A stretch of 62,632 nt of DNA from a bacterium (GTDB lineage Bacteria > Planctomycetota > Planctomycetia > Planctomycetales > Planctomycetaceae). The position numbers and the translations under genes are program-made. Below the pieces are notes generated by a model, which had not been told where the DNA came from, made no database searches, and saw only the letters and a list, made by a program, of their open reading frames with translations. Below are positions 22,801-27,691 of this stretch, in pieces. The stretch spans positions 1-62,632 of the forward strand of contig WGMU01000140.1 in assembly GCA_016124895.1 (NCBI GenBank). Reading direction: 5' to 3'. Position 1 is the stretch's first letter, and the number at the start of each line of letters is the position of its first letter.

Positions 22801-25465
22801 TCTGCCGACGAACCTGGCATTCAGCACGACAGACAACGACGTTGCCGGTTTTACAGTCACAGAATCAAGTGGTACGACGTCTGTCGGCGAAAGCGGAACG
22901 ACCGATACATTCACCGTCGTGCTTAACGCGCAGCCTCTCTCCGACGTCGTCTTCACGGTGGGCGGCAGCAACTCCGATGAAGCGACGGTCAACGTCAGCA
23001 CGCTGACATTTACGCCCGGAAACTGGGATCAGCCGCAAACCGTGACCGTCACGGGAGTCGACGACGACACCGTTGACGGGACCGTGATGTCGACCGTGAC
23101 GGTGGCTGTCAACGATGCCGCGTCAGCGATTGCTTTCCGGAATCTGCCAGACGCCACAGTGACTGTCTCGACGATCGACGACGACACCGCAGGTTTCACA
23201 ATCACCGAAAGTGGTGGAACTTCAGTCTCTGAATCCGGATCGATGGACACGTTCGACGTCGTGCTCGATGCCCGTCCTCAATCGGACGTCGTGCTGACAG
23301 TAGTGAGCGCCAATTCCGGCAGCGTGTCAGCCTCCCCGGCTCTGCTGACCTTTACACCCGACAACTGGGATACTCCGCAGACAGTGACCGTCACCGGGCA
23401 GGACGATGCCGTCGTCAATGGCAACCGGACTGTCGATGTTACGGTCAGCGTCAATGTCGCGCAGTCCAATACCGCGTTCGCAGGTGTCAGCGCTCAGACT
23501 GTGAACGTCATGCTGACAGACAACGACGTGCCGGGTTTTGCAATCAGTGCTCCAGGCGGCGGCCTCGAAGTCATCGAAACCGGAACGACAGACACGTTCA
23601 CGGTCGTTCTGACAGCTCAACCGCTGACGAACGTCGTACTCGACGTCAGCAGCAGCGACGTTGGCGAAGCGTCGGTCAATCCGGCTCAGTTGACGTTTAC
23701 TCCGAGCAACTGGAACGTGCCGCAAACGGTGATTGTTACCGGTGAAGATGATCCGGACGACGATGGCGATCAGGTCTCGCAGATTTCGGTCGCGGTTAAT
23801 GTTGCCGGTTCTGATGTTCTGTTCGGTGCAGTCGGGCAGCAGATGGTCGCGGTGACGACGTTCGATGACGAAGGCATTGAACTGACAGTGACGCTCCAGC
23901 AGGCCACCGGACTGGCTGTCGATACGGACGGGATGGGCAATGTTCTGCTGGCACTGACGGGCGACAGCCTCGCAGACGTCACGGCAACGATCAACGGTGT
24001 TCCGACCACTGCACCGTTCCTCGCCAGTGAGATCAAACAGATCAACGTATTTGGCTCCGGCGATGCCAACACGATCGATCTTGGTGCTGTCACGCCAGCC
24101 GACTTCTCGTTCATTACCGGTGTCGTGATCAGCGTAAACTCTGGAGACGGCAACGACGTGATCACCGGCAGTTCGTTCGCAGACTTCATCGTCGGAGCCG
24201 GTGGCAACGACGTGATCAATGCTGGCGCCGGCAATGACACGATCTTCGGTGGCGCCGGCAAGGACGCGCTCAACGGTGGCGACGGCGATGATGAGCTGTA
24301 TGGACAAGGTAGTACGGGCGATTCACTGACCGGTGGCGAAGGGAATGACCTGCTCGACGGCGGCCTCGGGAACGACCTCATCATTGAGTTTGTCACTGGA
24401 GACCTGACGCTGACGACGACGTCGATGACCGGGCTCGGTAACGACACAGTCGTCAGCGTCGAGCGTGCCAGCCTGCAGGGCAATGGCAGCGCTAACGTGA
24501 TCGACGCGTCCAGCTTCTTCACTCCGGGACTGACATCCGTCAGTCTGTACGGAGGCGGCGGTAACGACGTGCTGTACGGCTCGGCCGGCAGCGACGTATT
24601 GAGTGGTCAGGGAGGCGACGATCGAGTCTTCGCCGGGAACGGGAATGACCGTGTCTTTGGTGGCAGCGGTGCCGATACGCTGAACGGCGAAGCTGGAGAT
24701 GATCAACTGTTTGGTCAGGGTGGTTCCGGCGACTGGCTGAATGGCGGTTCGGGACTTGACCGGATCAACGGAGGTCGAGGCATCGACCGCGTTGTAGCAA
24801 GTGCCGATGTTGACTGGGTCCTGACGAATTCGTCGCTCGACGGTGACGGACATGACACGTTGCTCGCGATCGAATCAGCCGCCCTGACCGGTGGCCCGAG
24901 TGACAACGTCATCGATGTGTCTGCTTTCTCGATGAGCTTTGTGATCGCCTCGGGCGGCGACGGCAACGACACACTCATCGGCGGTGATACGCTTAACGTT
25001 TTGAACGGCGGCAACGGCGCAGACACGCTGATTGGTGGCCCAAAAGATGACTCACTGCGGGGAGACGCCGGGGACGACTCACTGCTGGGTGGCGACGGTA
25101 ACGACGTTCTGGAAGGCGGTGACGACAACGACATTCTGCTCGGTCAGGAAGGCAACGATACCCTCGACGGCGGGCGTGGAGCTGACGGCCTGTCTGGAGC
25201 TGGTGGCAACGACGTGCTCAACGGCTGGAAGGGCAGCGACCTGGTGCTCGGTGGCCGTGGCGACGATCTGCTGGAGGGTTTCGACGGCAACGACATCCTG
25301 ATTGGCGGAGTCGGCACCGACACGTTGCTCGGCCAGGTTGGGACTGACACGCTCGTCCGCGGCGACGGAACCGCGTCTGAACCCGGCGACACGGTCGACA
25401 ATCTGGCCGAAGTCGACGACTTCTTCATGCTCAATCCGATTCCCGCCTGGATCGACGAAATCTGA
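4844..25465 (+). CDS. Giant secreted multidomain surface protein (about 6,873 aa) with matrixin-like protease, VWA, Calx-beta-like and RTX repeats
   Basis: I start at ATG 4844, which has a GAGGG ribosome-binding site six bases upstream; the frame stays open back to TTG 4784. The N-terminus (RRLSRRENRFLVPLATEFLE, then TRTLLTG) carries the LExRxLL export motif of large planctomycete extracellular proteins. Approximate order by residue: beta-rich modules with an NGN-like turn (200-560), PPC-like domain (about 735-860), metalloprotease with HEIGHAIGLLH (1038-1048), second PPC-like region (1070-1200), right-handed beta-helix (1310-1950), VWA-like domain with a DDTSS metal site (1955-2220), further PPC and beta regions (2300-3900), second beta-helix (3930-4130), cadherin-like region (4340-4490), 15 Calx-beta-like repeats (about 4498-6345), RTX calcium-binding repeats (6428-6860). 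No dockerin, LPXTG or outer-membrane barrel is seen at the end (AWIDEI). It is probably a cell-surface or released adhesin/protease; substrate unknown. Confidence 0.93.
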   Translation: MLFSPWLSTFCHKTRRYPANVRRLSRRENRFLVPLATEFLETRTLLTGPAFVSVSPNVGEFLQDGDVRNEPPQELLFQFSPGQAIDNATVDAIQIVAAGHDGSFRPASAVTDFGSGGLVTVRLGTKRLGAAENGTTLLITRADNGGTGPTIASNFGTLTLTLDTDAANSGVNSTTVQDLLDLVATNSIADSLLTVEVLDGDAATNISGSPTLFRTLRDAGAADVVTDLGTGTDLRVQIAARASGLNGNDISVQINRQDLSASSPTPQVVVVGNRIEVTLNDNPAAPTTAQAFVSALTGSATANVLVRTTLAVGSGATDISQIPDGTLLKLSGADSAVNAGYLNVGDSANEVIYRFAETLPDDDYRIQIIGTGSSPLLDTDGERFEEGADYFQTFTLNLGSQVRGVVPQPVLREQDLTINSAALLSDGDTITVDTGSLPNSFAVASTDFGTAGADVLFTAVDPGSVSNGITVRTSSFDFGVAGAPIVSVTGRTISVTLNSNSGNESTSQDLVDAINGNLAASALLSATLTGANLDIATSLPGTVTTPLVGGVDLFVFELTDHAVDPADSVRSGNIPVVFDSTINTEGDVADAIAAAIAGQTLTSPDVDAVANTGTVTVTGGAFDVRLTVRAQNAGAMTQRAGGIVQRRNLVNVYLTEDELDATLAEDPRFYRLVDTNGTLADGDDTVLYPQAVHYSPVDHTAVLEFGANLPDATYRLRLGTSDENNDLISNAVDIGTVFGSKDFTRAAYIGNANGDVDVDLYQIDLPAGSVLTVTVSPDAGLDTLPRLFMDDGTPLGVTLTNGGVGTNDTLSFNALAGGTFFVGISNNTNNAYSVVDGTGTTTGGTEGSYQLTISSTAMVSANDDNSSFGTATSLGLLGGGGVSFFSSITPQAIPLPPPAGGPDEPGHREIPAESHGVGPGTDPSVPTSLGTVTFSFPTIYGVDSQGAPLLNQISPAEKDRAREIFEMYGSLYGFEVAEVTSGGIAIVSGDARVLLPPGAAPGSVGGIAGGGLVIINAFGGFTAQDDLFGGSWMGTALHEIGHAIGLLHSYDIRSIQGNGVQGEDYFPGNNDIVHGERLHPNSGTDIDLYQFTVDTTGTLSAEIVAERFDKTAAYGNRPSSLLNSALKLYRQNADGTRTLIAQNDDYFSNDAFINLQLTAGTYFIGVSSTGNTDYDPTVSDSGFNGTSEGDYQLNLTFDTAATSSMLDATGTRFDGNADGVPGGTYEFDFRSANTILVDKSVISNLRTSINSTTVTIPVQDLNVFPSTPGFQIRIDNEVMTVTGINTLNGTFTVAARAGGVSHAAGRAIRPAASDGSEANPFGLISSAVTAASALPGSIIRIVGNGGADNDILTVNDNRPYLLGLNDSFVALEDGSKFEVPKDIVVQFDAGAIIKSQSAVIDAGTSAVLIDRSGGALQVLGTTQQRVYFTTYENDLLGGDSDGVTDGANAGDWGGLVFRADSDFQASDAAANPSAPGIFLNYVNQADISYGGGRVTVDSIESVYAPIHLITSRPTVTYNTIRDSAAAALSADPDSFDDSRDRIGPELTGNTVINNTFNGVFVRIDTAFGKPITKLTRTARFDDTDIVHIITENLQIVGNPGGPLDGNPRPSGRLAIDPGVVVKLGAARIEGERGNSHLIAEGTVNQPVIITSINDDRFGAAGTFDSTGNAQATVANPGDWGGLIFNANSRLSVADALIAYGGGETPIEGGSDNFNVVELHHGVKARIADSTFEFNGAGGGGNRNGRGSTTQTTIFIRQSQPIIVNNVFQNNVASVMDINANALVSTFQRDTGRSTGNLNDYPQFADNHGPLLRLNRFDDNGINGLEVRAETLTTESIWDDTDIVHVVRDEIIVDQHHTYSGLRLQSNPGESLVVKFEGPNAGLTADGIYLDTEDRIGGTVQVIGRPGFPVVLTALKDSTVGAGLTPDGFEQLYTDPTTKPSGQPTTAVVDVVLLLDDTSSFQTAGDTVLTVFPQIVSALQAALPGSDLAFGIARFEEYTGPTATGGSTTVQPFILNQPVISITTPGFQSAINAALARQAPGSGSGRDETHIEALYQIATGVGFDGNGDGDIVDAGPAGLYTTQTNSNTSGDVPDFASFMPDPTGDPNGPVLPPDGTIGGIGFRATATNRIVLLATDGQFNFQDDGLSTYTGVGGVTVPATDFTLNGSTGTPNNAGASIQNTIDALNAQNVKVIGLGSDPFGFTNIQVPLEALATLTGAVDALGNPLYFDVDPNNAGAISSGIVSAVTGAVSSVSVAPGDWRGLKFTEKSNDRNVREVLEDEDANNRGIEINDNPGNAQFLGELAPQHVTGPTASDLTAIDTNVRADGDDNRPLGFEVQGFISLDDPGDVDLYSFKATAGNQIWIDLDRTRGGALDPVVELVQADGTLLARARYDHGMLSVALSGGALPLTEHDYLGGDFYTLNPYDTGFRVILPGSAGSVGTYFVRVRSNQATAGELDDPGLVDQGLTSGEYQLQIRTQQVDEKPGSVVRFADIRYADVGIDAIGLPAHSPLLTESIETTQNNNTLAGAQQLGNLLESDSNVLTTGGTLGATTDVDFYQFSTDYARTILGNSIQVIPGVNSPLPGGSGAGPKTWSTVFDVDYADGLTRGDTTLMVYDSNGVPILIGRESNVQDDRPAAGNSNDLDDLTRGSVGFLDPYIGPVMLPTGTPGTTTTYSYAVSSNSQLNRQLNQTYQSNATNAAVRLEPVNSVTRLIEDHIGFQGYASTGSQVDPAHTDGLFDITSSQSLSTAVRSFDLADIPLFISTGDQLYAYDPLFGQQIQQIDNDLTAGSDSMQDIVMRSDGVLYGYQRVNNTAGTAGRLITINSTTGALATVGTDNIAGESAGVIGQSNLDMDDLTITDEVGAVTFRRNGPNASAGYYEGFYAVFENENGGAGTDGFRNSKLYRFDPATGAISNSTGDTGFGNIQYAGVSYATANITVQDTSNNTTTIQLQARAPGANGNGITVNVSSSGAANSTVTVTTGGRTINITAGTTATAQNIVDMINSSTANNGNSELLVQAARITNNNRTANNTTTPLTSTGMTNGGADGPNGVINGNITGLAFDTFTGGTLYGITNRGELVSISPTSGQAMPVYDFNADPAGFGLGNVDFRGLTLAPQNLYNGLYSTGALSGTMFTINGAGDLVAFRPDGAGSIERVFAFGSDNEAQSLTASATPQNGDTFTLTFDSDIYGQLTTRDIDATNTADLRAALLELRPTDRLGDLINNVPIFTAADLNITGSLAGGDLLIEFQGFYQDKPVNLLSVDNSGMGGGRSVSSAVAIDANGNLQEGGDGIRSQSSVSTGRTGATGLAFSNLDFNLWHTTTRQGAVDVAGHGINPAYDLSRTPIDESRDIVDGQGQTRTQSEQQGGTSFYFGLEQFSTSSSTPYLNYEDTNTQLGILDNEFQRDLTSNANIGNNYNLPGGALGSLLTQPFDLISDTGTESNRDRPTLYFNYFLATQNDSASDPDGSFNDAARVMISTDGGRTWELLATNNTPRDDNSELPYFSSHSDLANNQDTRQEVQELFDNTGVWRQARVDLSDFVGMSGVRLRVDFTTAGTIVESGFTTNDSDLASTVDGFGRLTNTLTNGYTRAANNDAEGFYIDDIIIGWSERGEMITGSTADQNYFTVPQPPMSLMLPQEILTGDYQVEVRRGFEYAGNASSTDPEIVVANTFDPNIRYISGTTGIFSTTTGLQLPQTITDLYSTAVMDDFELGDSDPATFGFDPTVGWIANGTNSNAPWGVLPTQAAGATTTLNGGLGATPLMGTLNVADASIFPSGQFVFFVGDEPMGGQVLFGNTVGFVRQAATAVAHSSGETVSNGTFAAHSGPVGANQTTVMQVTVTTSRFEFDYKLTADSGDLFQVFVDELGSEGGATFQTGTTTSQFVHQVISVEPGTHTIFFVYTKDGSDTLGITDSLEGVTIDNVVFEGLSGVYIRGDRNVERQQGHFQIENNIIRDVSDTAIRVTAAPRSTVGNFAVPGSPINFDQNNAQRLAPGITIANNLITGFENVGIQFGGDANSPGSNTNPASAVPFGKIINNTIFGADSQAYATSNASGIGILIQDYASPTLLNNLIAHTDTAIMNNSAGPAPVVNRTFFHDNNAIGVPGQNSINDPATNPLFVDVGARNFYLTDGAQAVDRSLGSLSDRPTYVSFKAQAGIPNSDTFSPNRDLFGQLRVDDPTQVPSGLGGEVFNDLGAIERADFIGGVARLTVPEDGGLDDLDPLSTVVHIDAPTFFNQIVVQLTDSGIGIDDSTVNLTGSQFTLTQTTKQGTTTLQNFVDYTFVYNANTNEAIFTSLTVFPSSARYHLTVDNSVTSGILDFAANPLVQNQPDGSVGFDILVTDGANDPPVNTLPTMLEIDENVIPFPSSLTFSAANGNAITVDDNDAFLSTNELRITLSASTNSGFADGTFTLPAGFASLVTLDIGTGTNDTTVTFTGVIPNLNAVLNGLVFTPRLNYSGPATINVLTSDLGNFSALPLVEMFDSDDIVLNIIPALLPPAFTLDLLDSAPSGPLSVSEDGTVTDTFTIVLLQQPLPGTEVYFSFTTDDPTEVSVTPSVMFNTSDWNMPKTITVTGVNDDFDDGDIASILTVAVDDLLTTDRRYRDDVHAPSQTVDIVTTDDEEANFTIVAASPLTVSEDGSVTDTFTVVLDAQPLPGTQVILTVTPGDSGETSVDQMTLTFDDMNWNVPQTVTVTGVDDRFDDGDITSQITIAVDTVNTTAPAFLDPNQADAPASVAPQTVDVLTTDDDEADFIIDLLDAAPSGPLTVSEDGTTTTDSFTVVLDAQPIPGTQVVISITPSDATEIQAITSLTFDTNNWNMPQTVTVRGANDFLDEGDILSFVTIAVDTVNTTAPAFIDPNQADAPASVASQTVNVITVDDDEANFTIDLLDAAPSGPLMVSEDGTTTTDTFTVVLDAQPVPGTVVVLTITADNLAEVSVPMSISFDENDWNIPQTVTVTGVDDFFDEGNVASIITVAIDTANTTAPAFLDPNQGAAPASVAPQTIDVVTIDDDVAGFTIDLLDAAPSGPLMVSENGTTTTDTFTVVLDAQPIPGTQVVLTITPNDASEVTSTMSLMFDTNNWNMPQTVNVTGVDDFLDDGDILSTITVAIDTANTDAPAFLNPNQGAAPASVAPQDVNVLTIDDDEAGFTIDLLDAGPSGPLLVSEDGTTTIDTFTVVLDSQPEAGTQVVLTVTANDTTEVSVTSPLTFDENNWNVPQTVTVTGVNDFFDEGDIASTITVAIDLANTTSATYVDPNQTAPPAFVSSQDVDVVTLDDDTAGVSINEFDGVTVAETGTTDTFQITLDAQPLPGTIVVVTFMSGDTGEATVAPASFTFNTNNWLIPRTITVTGVDDLFDDGSIVSQITVAVDDGATTDPAFQDSAKTPDQFVNVTTTDDDTADFTINLLDAVPNGPLTVSESGSVSDSFTVVLTARPVPGTQVVFSITPTDASEVSVTPSLTFDTNNWNVPQTVNVAGLDDFYDDGDLTTAVTVAIDTANTDAPAFLDPEQGAPPAMVASQTVNVTTVDDDTAGFTIDLLDAAPNGPLTVSEDGTQTDSFTVVLKAQPLPGTQVVFNIVPTDATEGQTSTPTLTFDTNNWNMPQTALISGVDDPFVDGNILTNFTVSIASAMTTDPAFNDPTKTPAQNVAFTNVDDEVAEFDIVESGGASLVAESGTSDTFTVVLRDQPLTNVTLSVTSTDTGEVSVDKPILTFTPSNWNMPQTVTVTGVDEPTVDGDQTIPVRVAVIPASSHVLFHMLPPKDVNVTVTDNDVPSFSVTEPIDGSFPVTTVSESRSSDTLAVVLGAQPETDVVFTVSISDPTEATLNTMQLRFTFANWNQPQQIVVTGVDDLIVDGAQISTLTVAVDQAQTNDFFDGLATQMFDVTTLDNDNGRFLVSSPSSSIVSEDGTSQTFQVLLQAQPLTDVVLDVSSSDTTETSVDKPMLTFTSSNWNISQTVTVTGVDDVIVDGTRLSTITVAVNAALSDNGFDSALPTNLAFSTTDNDVAGFTVTESSGTTSVGESGTTDTFTVVLNAQPLSDVVFTVGGSNSDEATVNVSTLTFTPGNWDQPQTVTVTGVDDDTVDGTVMSTVTVAVNDAASAIAFRNLPDATVTVSTIDDDTAGFTITESGGTSVSESGSMDTFDVVLDARPQSDVVLTVVSANSGSVSASPALLTFTPDNWDTPQTVTVTGQDDAVVNGNRTVDVTVSVNVAQSNTAFAGVSAQTVNVMLTDNDVPGFAISAPGGGLEVIETGTTDTFTVVLTAQPLTNVVLDVSSSDVGEASVNPAQLTFTPSNWNVPQTVIVTGEDDPDDDGDQVSQISVAVNVAGSDVLFGAVGQQMVAVTTFDDEGIELTVTLQQATGLAVDTDGMGNVLLALTGDSLADVTATINGVPTTAPFLASEIKQINVFGSGDANTIDLGAVTPADFSFITGVVISVNSGDGNDVITGSSFADFIVGAGGNDVINAGAGNDTIFGGAGKDALNGGDGDDELYGQGSTGDSLTGGEGNDLLDGGLGNDLIIEFVTGDLTLTTTSMTGLGNDTVVSVERASLQGNGSANVIDASSFFTPGLTSVSLYGGGGNDVLYGSAGSDVLSGQGGDDRVFAGNGNDRVFGGSGADTLNGEAGDDQLFGQGGSGDWLNGGSGLDRINGGRGIDRVVASADVDWVLTNSSLDGDGHDTLLAIESAALTGGPSDNVIDVSAFSMSFVIASGGDGNDTLIGGDTLNVLNGGNGADTLIGGPKDDSLRGDAGDDSLLGGDGNDVLEGGDDNDILLGQEGNDTLDGGRGADGLSGAGGNDVLNGWKGSDLVLGGRGDDLLEGFDGNDILIGGVGTDTLLGQVGTDTLVRGDGTASEPGDTVDNLAEVDDFFMLNPIPAWIDEI
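7640..8120 (+). other. Matrixin-like zinc metalloprotease domain inside the giant protein
   Basis: At 7955-7987 the frame reads HEIGHAIGLLH, the HExxHxxGxxH zinc site of metzincins: three His ligands (residues 1038, 1042, 1048) and the catalytic Glu (1039). Upstream, GTVTFSFPTIYG and the helix EKDRAREIFEMYGSLYGFEV match the start of a matrixin/serralysin-like fold. Downstream comes HGERLHPNSGTDIDLYQF, which leads into a PPC-like domain. The methionine of the Met-turn is not obvious. The active-site residues are intact, so activity is plausible, but the substrate is unknown. It might also mature the giant protein itself. Confidence 0.75.
10670..11600 (+). other. VWA-like domain inserted in the giant protein
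   Basis: The segment begins TAVVDVVLLLDDTSSFQTAG, a typical first strand and metal-binding loop of a von Willebrand A domain with a D-x-T-x-S variant of the MIDAS motif (first Asp at codon 10706-10708). A second typical segment is NRIVLLATDGQFNFQDDG, and a third is IQNTIDALNAQNVKVIGLGS. It follows the first beta-helix region and is followed by a beta-helix-like segment (VAPGDWRGLKF), so it looks inserted into, or placed at the end of, that helix. VWA domains mediate metal-dependent protein binding; the ligand is unknown. Confidence 0.7.
18334..23880 (+). repeat. Array of 15 Calx-beta-like domains
   Basis: Fifteen tandem units of about 113-133 residues each begin with a VSEDGT-type motif, followed by DTFTVVLDAQP, the core NWNMPQTVTVTGVDD and a closing TxDDD before the next unit. 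Units 1-9 are long and several carry PAFLDPNQ-type insertions. Units 10-15 are short and have DVVLDVSSSD-type second strands. The pattern is that of Calx-beta / cell-adhesion beta-sandwiches, which usually bind calcium between domains through the acidic DDD turns. Neighbouring units are almost identical in protein but differ at many third codon positions. Confidence 0.85.
24128..25440 (+). repeat. RTX-type glycine/aspartate calcium-binding repeats
   Basis: Three blocks of nonapeptide repeats of the form GGxGxDxL (for example GAGNDTIFGGAGKDALNGG, GNDRVFGGSGADTLNGEAG and GGDGNDVLEGGDDNDILLGQ) are separated by two homologous spacers (LTTTSMTGLGNDTVVSVERA and WVLTNSSLDGDGHDTLLAIE). Such repeats fold into a calcium-filled parallel beta-roll and are often found at the C-terminus of proteins exported by type I secretion. 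No type I exporter gene lies in the window, and the N-terminus carries a planctomycete export motif instead. Confidence 0.9.
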
Positions 25466-25760
25466 GCAGGAAATCCGGCATTCAGGAAGACCTGTCTCGC
25501 TTGTGGTTGCATCAGCAGGCTGGCGCAGCCACACGCGAACGCTCACTTCTGAATGCTGAGTTGCTGCATCTCAGTGCTGCCGTCCGGTCGTCTGCCCGCA
25601 TGGCCCAATGAGACGCGAGTCTCCTCGATAACTCTGTCGTGCTGTTCGATCCGCAGCCGCAGGCTTGACCGGTTGGTCGCGACGGGACACGCTCGGTTGC
25701 GGCCTGCTTTGAAGACGGCGGGCGGACGTATGGCAACCTCGGATACGCCTCGGATTGAGT

Positions 25761-27110
25761 ATGCACATCGCGATTGTAACGGCTGGCGGCGCCGGGATGT
25801 TCTGTGGATCGTGCATGCACGACAACACGTGGGCGCGGGCTCTGCGCGATACCGGACACGAAGTCACGCTGATCCCGACCTATACGCCGATTCGCGTCGA
25901 CGAAGAAAATCTCAGTTCGCAGCGCGTCTTTTTCGGCGGGATCAATGTTTATCTCGAATATCACTCGCGACTGTGGCGGCGGCTGCCGCGCTGGATGACT
26001 CGCTGGGTTGACCATCCAAAACTGATTTCGCTCGCAACGCGTTTCGCGGTCAGTAATGACGCCGGCGAGCTGGGAGAACTCACGCTGGCGATGCTCGACG
26101 GCGAGTCCGGTCCTCAGGCGCAGGACGTGGAAGAGTTGGCCACGTTTATCGGACGTGAGCTGAAGCCCGACGTCGTCTGCTTCAGTAATGCTTTACTGGC
26201 CGGCGCCGTGCGACGGCTGCGCGGTACTTTCGACGGCCCGATTCTCTGCGTTCTGCAGGGCGACGATATCTTTATTGAGAGTCTCTCACCCGCGTTTCGA
26301 TCGCGTGTCATCTCGAAGCTGACTGAGCGAGCCGCCGATTTCGACGGCTTTGTCGTTCACAGTGACTACTACCGTGACCATATGGCAAAGCTGCTTTCAC
26401 TGTCTGCGACGCGGTTTCGATCGATCCCGCTGGGAATCAGCTTTGACGGGCACGTCGGTGAGCCGCGAGTCGCGGCTTCCGAGCCGTTCCGCATCGGGTA
26501 CTTCGCTCGTGTCTGTCCGGAAAAGGGACTGCATCTTCTGGTCGACGCTGTCAAACAGCTTCGCCGACAGCACCCGGCACTCGCCGTCGAACTGGTCGCT
26601 GGCGGTTTTCTTGGAACGCGCGATGCGACCTACTTCGAGCAGGTACAGCGTGATGCGGCGCCACTGGGCGAGAGTTTTCGCTGGGCCGGCAGCCCCCCGG
26701 ATCATGAAAGTAAAGTCGACCTGCTGTGCTCGCTTGACGTACTCTGCGTACCGACTGTTTATCGCGAGCCAAAGGGACTTTATGCGCTGGAAGCTCTGGC
26801 GAACGGAGTCCCGGTCGTCCTGCCAGCTCACGGAGCCTTTCCGCAGATGATCGACTCCACGGGCGGCGGACTGCTGTTCGATCCGCAGCGACCTGCCGAA
26901 CTGACGTCGCTGCTGGCCCGCCTGATCATGGAACCACAGACGCGAGTCGCTCTGGCTCGGGCGGGTTACCAGGGCGTTCGCAACGCGTACAGCCTGACCG
27001 CTATGACTGACGTAACTCTGCGGATCTTCCGGGAATTTCAGCAGCAGCGGACGGGCAACCAACCGGGAAAGGGCCGGCTCGAAGCCGGTTCAGAATCTGT
27101 CGAGGTTTGA
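25761..27110 (+). CDS. Glycosyltransferase (GT-B fold, GT4/family 1)
   Basis: The frame extends to a TTG at 25755, but the ATG at 25761 opens straight into the first Rossmann strand (MHIAIVTAGGAGMFCGSCMH), so I start there (449 aa). The N-domain carries the glycine-rich turn after strand one. The C-domain has the nucleotide-sugar donor signature: FARVCPEKGLHLLVDAV, then EPKGLYALEALANGVPVVLP with the E-x7-E pair, then GGGLLFDP. Family members transfer a sugar from a UDP- or GDP-sugar to a glycan, lipid or small-molecule acceptor. The acceptor cannot be told, and no other glycan genes adjoin it. It follows the giant gene by about 300 bases in the same direction, without an obvious terminator between. 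Confidence 0.9.
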   Translation: MHIAIVTAGGAGMFCGSCMHDNTWARALRDTGHEVTLIPTYTPIRVDEENLSSQRVFFGGINVYLEYHSRLWRRLPRWMTRWVDHPKLISLATRFAVSNDAGELGELTLAMLDGESGPQAQDVEELATFIGRELKPDVVCFSNALLAGAVRRLRGTFDGPILCVLQGDDIFIESLSPAFRSRVISKLTERAADFDGFVVHSDYYRDHMAKLLSLSATRFRSIPLGISFDGHVGEPRVAASEPFRIGYFARVCPEKGLHLLVDAVKQLRRQHPALAVELVAGGFLGTRDATYFEQVQRDAAPLGESFRWAGSPPDHESKVDLLCSLDVLCVPTVYREPKGLYALEALANGVPVVLPAHGAFPQMIDSTGGGLLFDPQRPAELTSLLARLIMEPQTRVALARAGYQGVRNAYSLTAMTDVTLRIFREFQQQRTGNQPGKGRLEAGSESVEV

Positions 27111-27691
27111 ACGGCGCAGTCTGGCCGGTGCGGGAGCCTGGCGGTATCTGAGCCTGGCAGTGCGAGCACGAGTGGCCTCCCTGCAGGCACAGTCCAGCCC
27201 TGGAGCCCCGCTCAATGTCCCCTCGGGTTTTTCACACCGGCAACCCGTCAGTCAGACGGCGAGGAAACAGCTTGAAGCCACTCAGACCCATTGATACCGT
27301 AGCCGCCCGTCACGTCGAACTGTTCTGGTTCGGCCAGCGAGACATCTCTGAGTGATTGGTCATTCTCGCAGCGTCACATCACCTTTCTTTTCCTTTCTGC
27401 CTCGTCGCTGCTCCTGACCGAATCCGACCATTCCGATCAAATACGCCATTCCAGAGGATCAGTCCGTCGTGTGCCGTTCCGCGCCGGCTTTGCTGCCGTG
27501 GAACGTCCGCAGTGGCATTTCCCGGCAGAACGCAGTACGTTTTTCCGCTCTTCTGACTTTCCCACGCCTGCCGTGGTCAAACGTTTGTTTCGGACAGAAT
27601 GCGTCGTTACTCGGGTCTGTATTCAACTGCCGAAGGTGTCAGCTCCGCAGACGGCTATCGGATTCCGCGACGTTGACTGAGGATTAAATTC
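27111..27691. other. Intergenic region, nothing recognised
   Basis: These 581 bases hold only short open frames with no motif and no clear hairpin. The promoter of the secreted protein gene that follows should be here, but I cannot place it. Confidence 0.3.

Noticed and set aside
18334-23880. The Calx-beta-like array as a CRISPR or a tandem-repeat assembly artefact
   Set aside because: The units differ at many third codon positions, keep frame throughout, and are too long to be CRISPR repeats.
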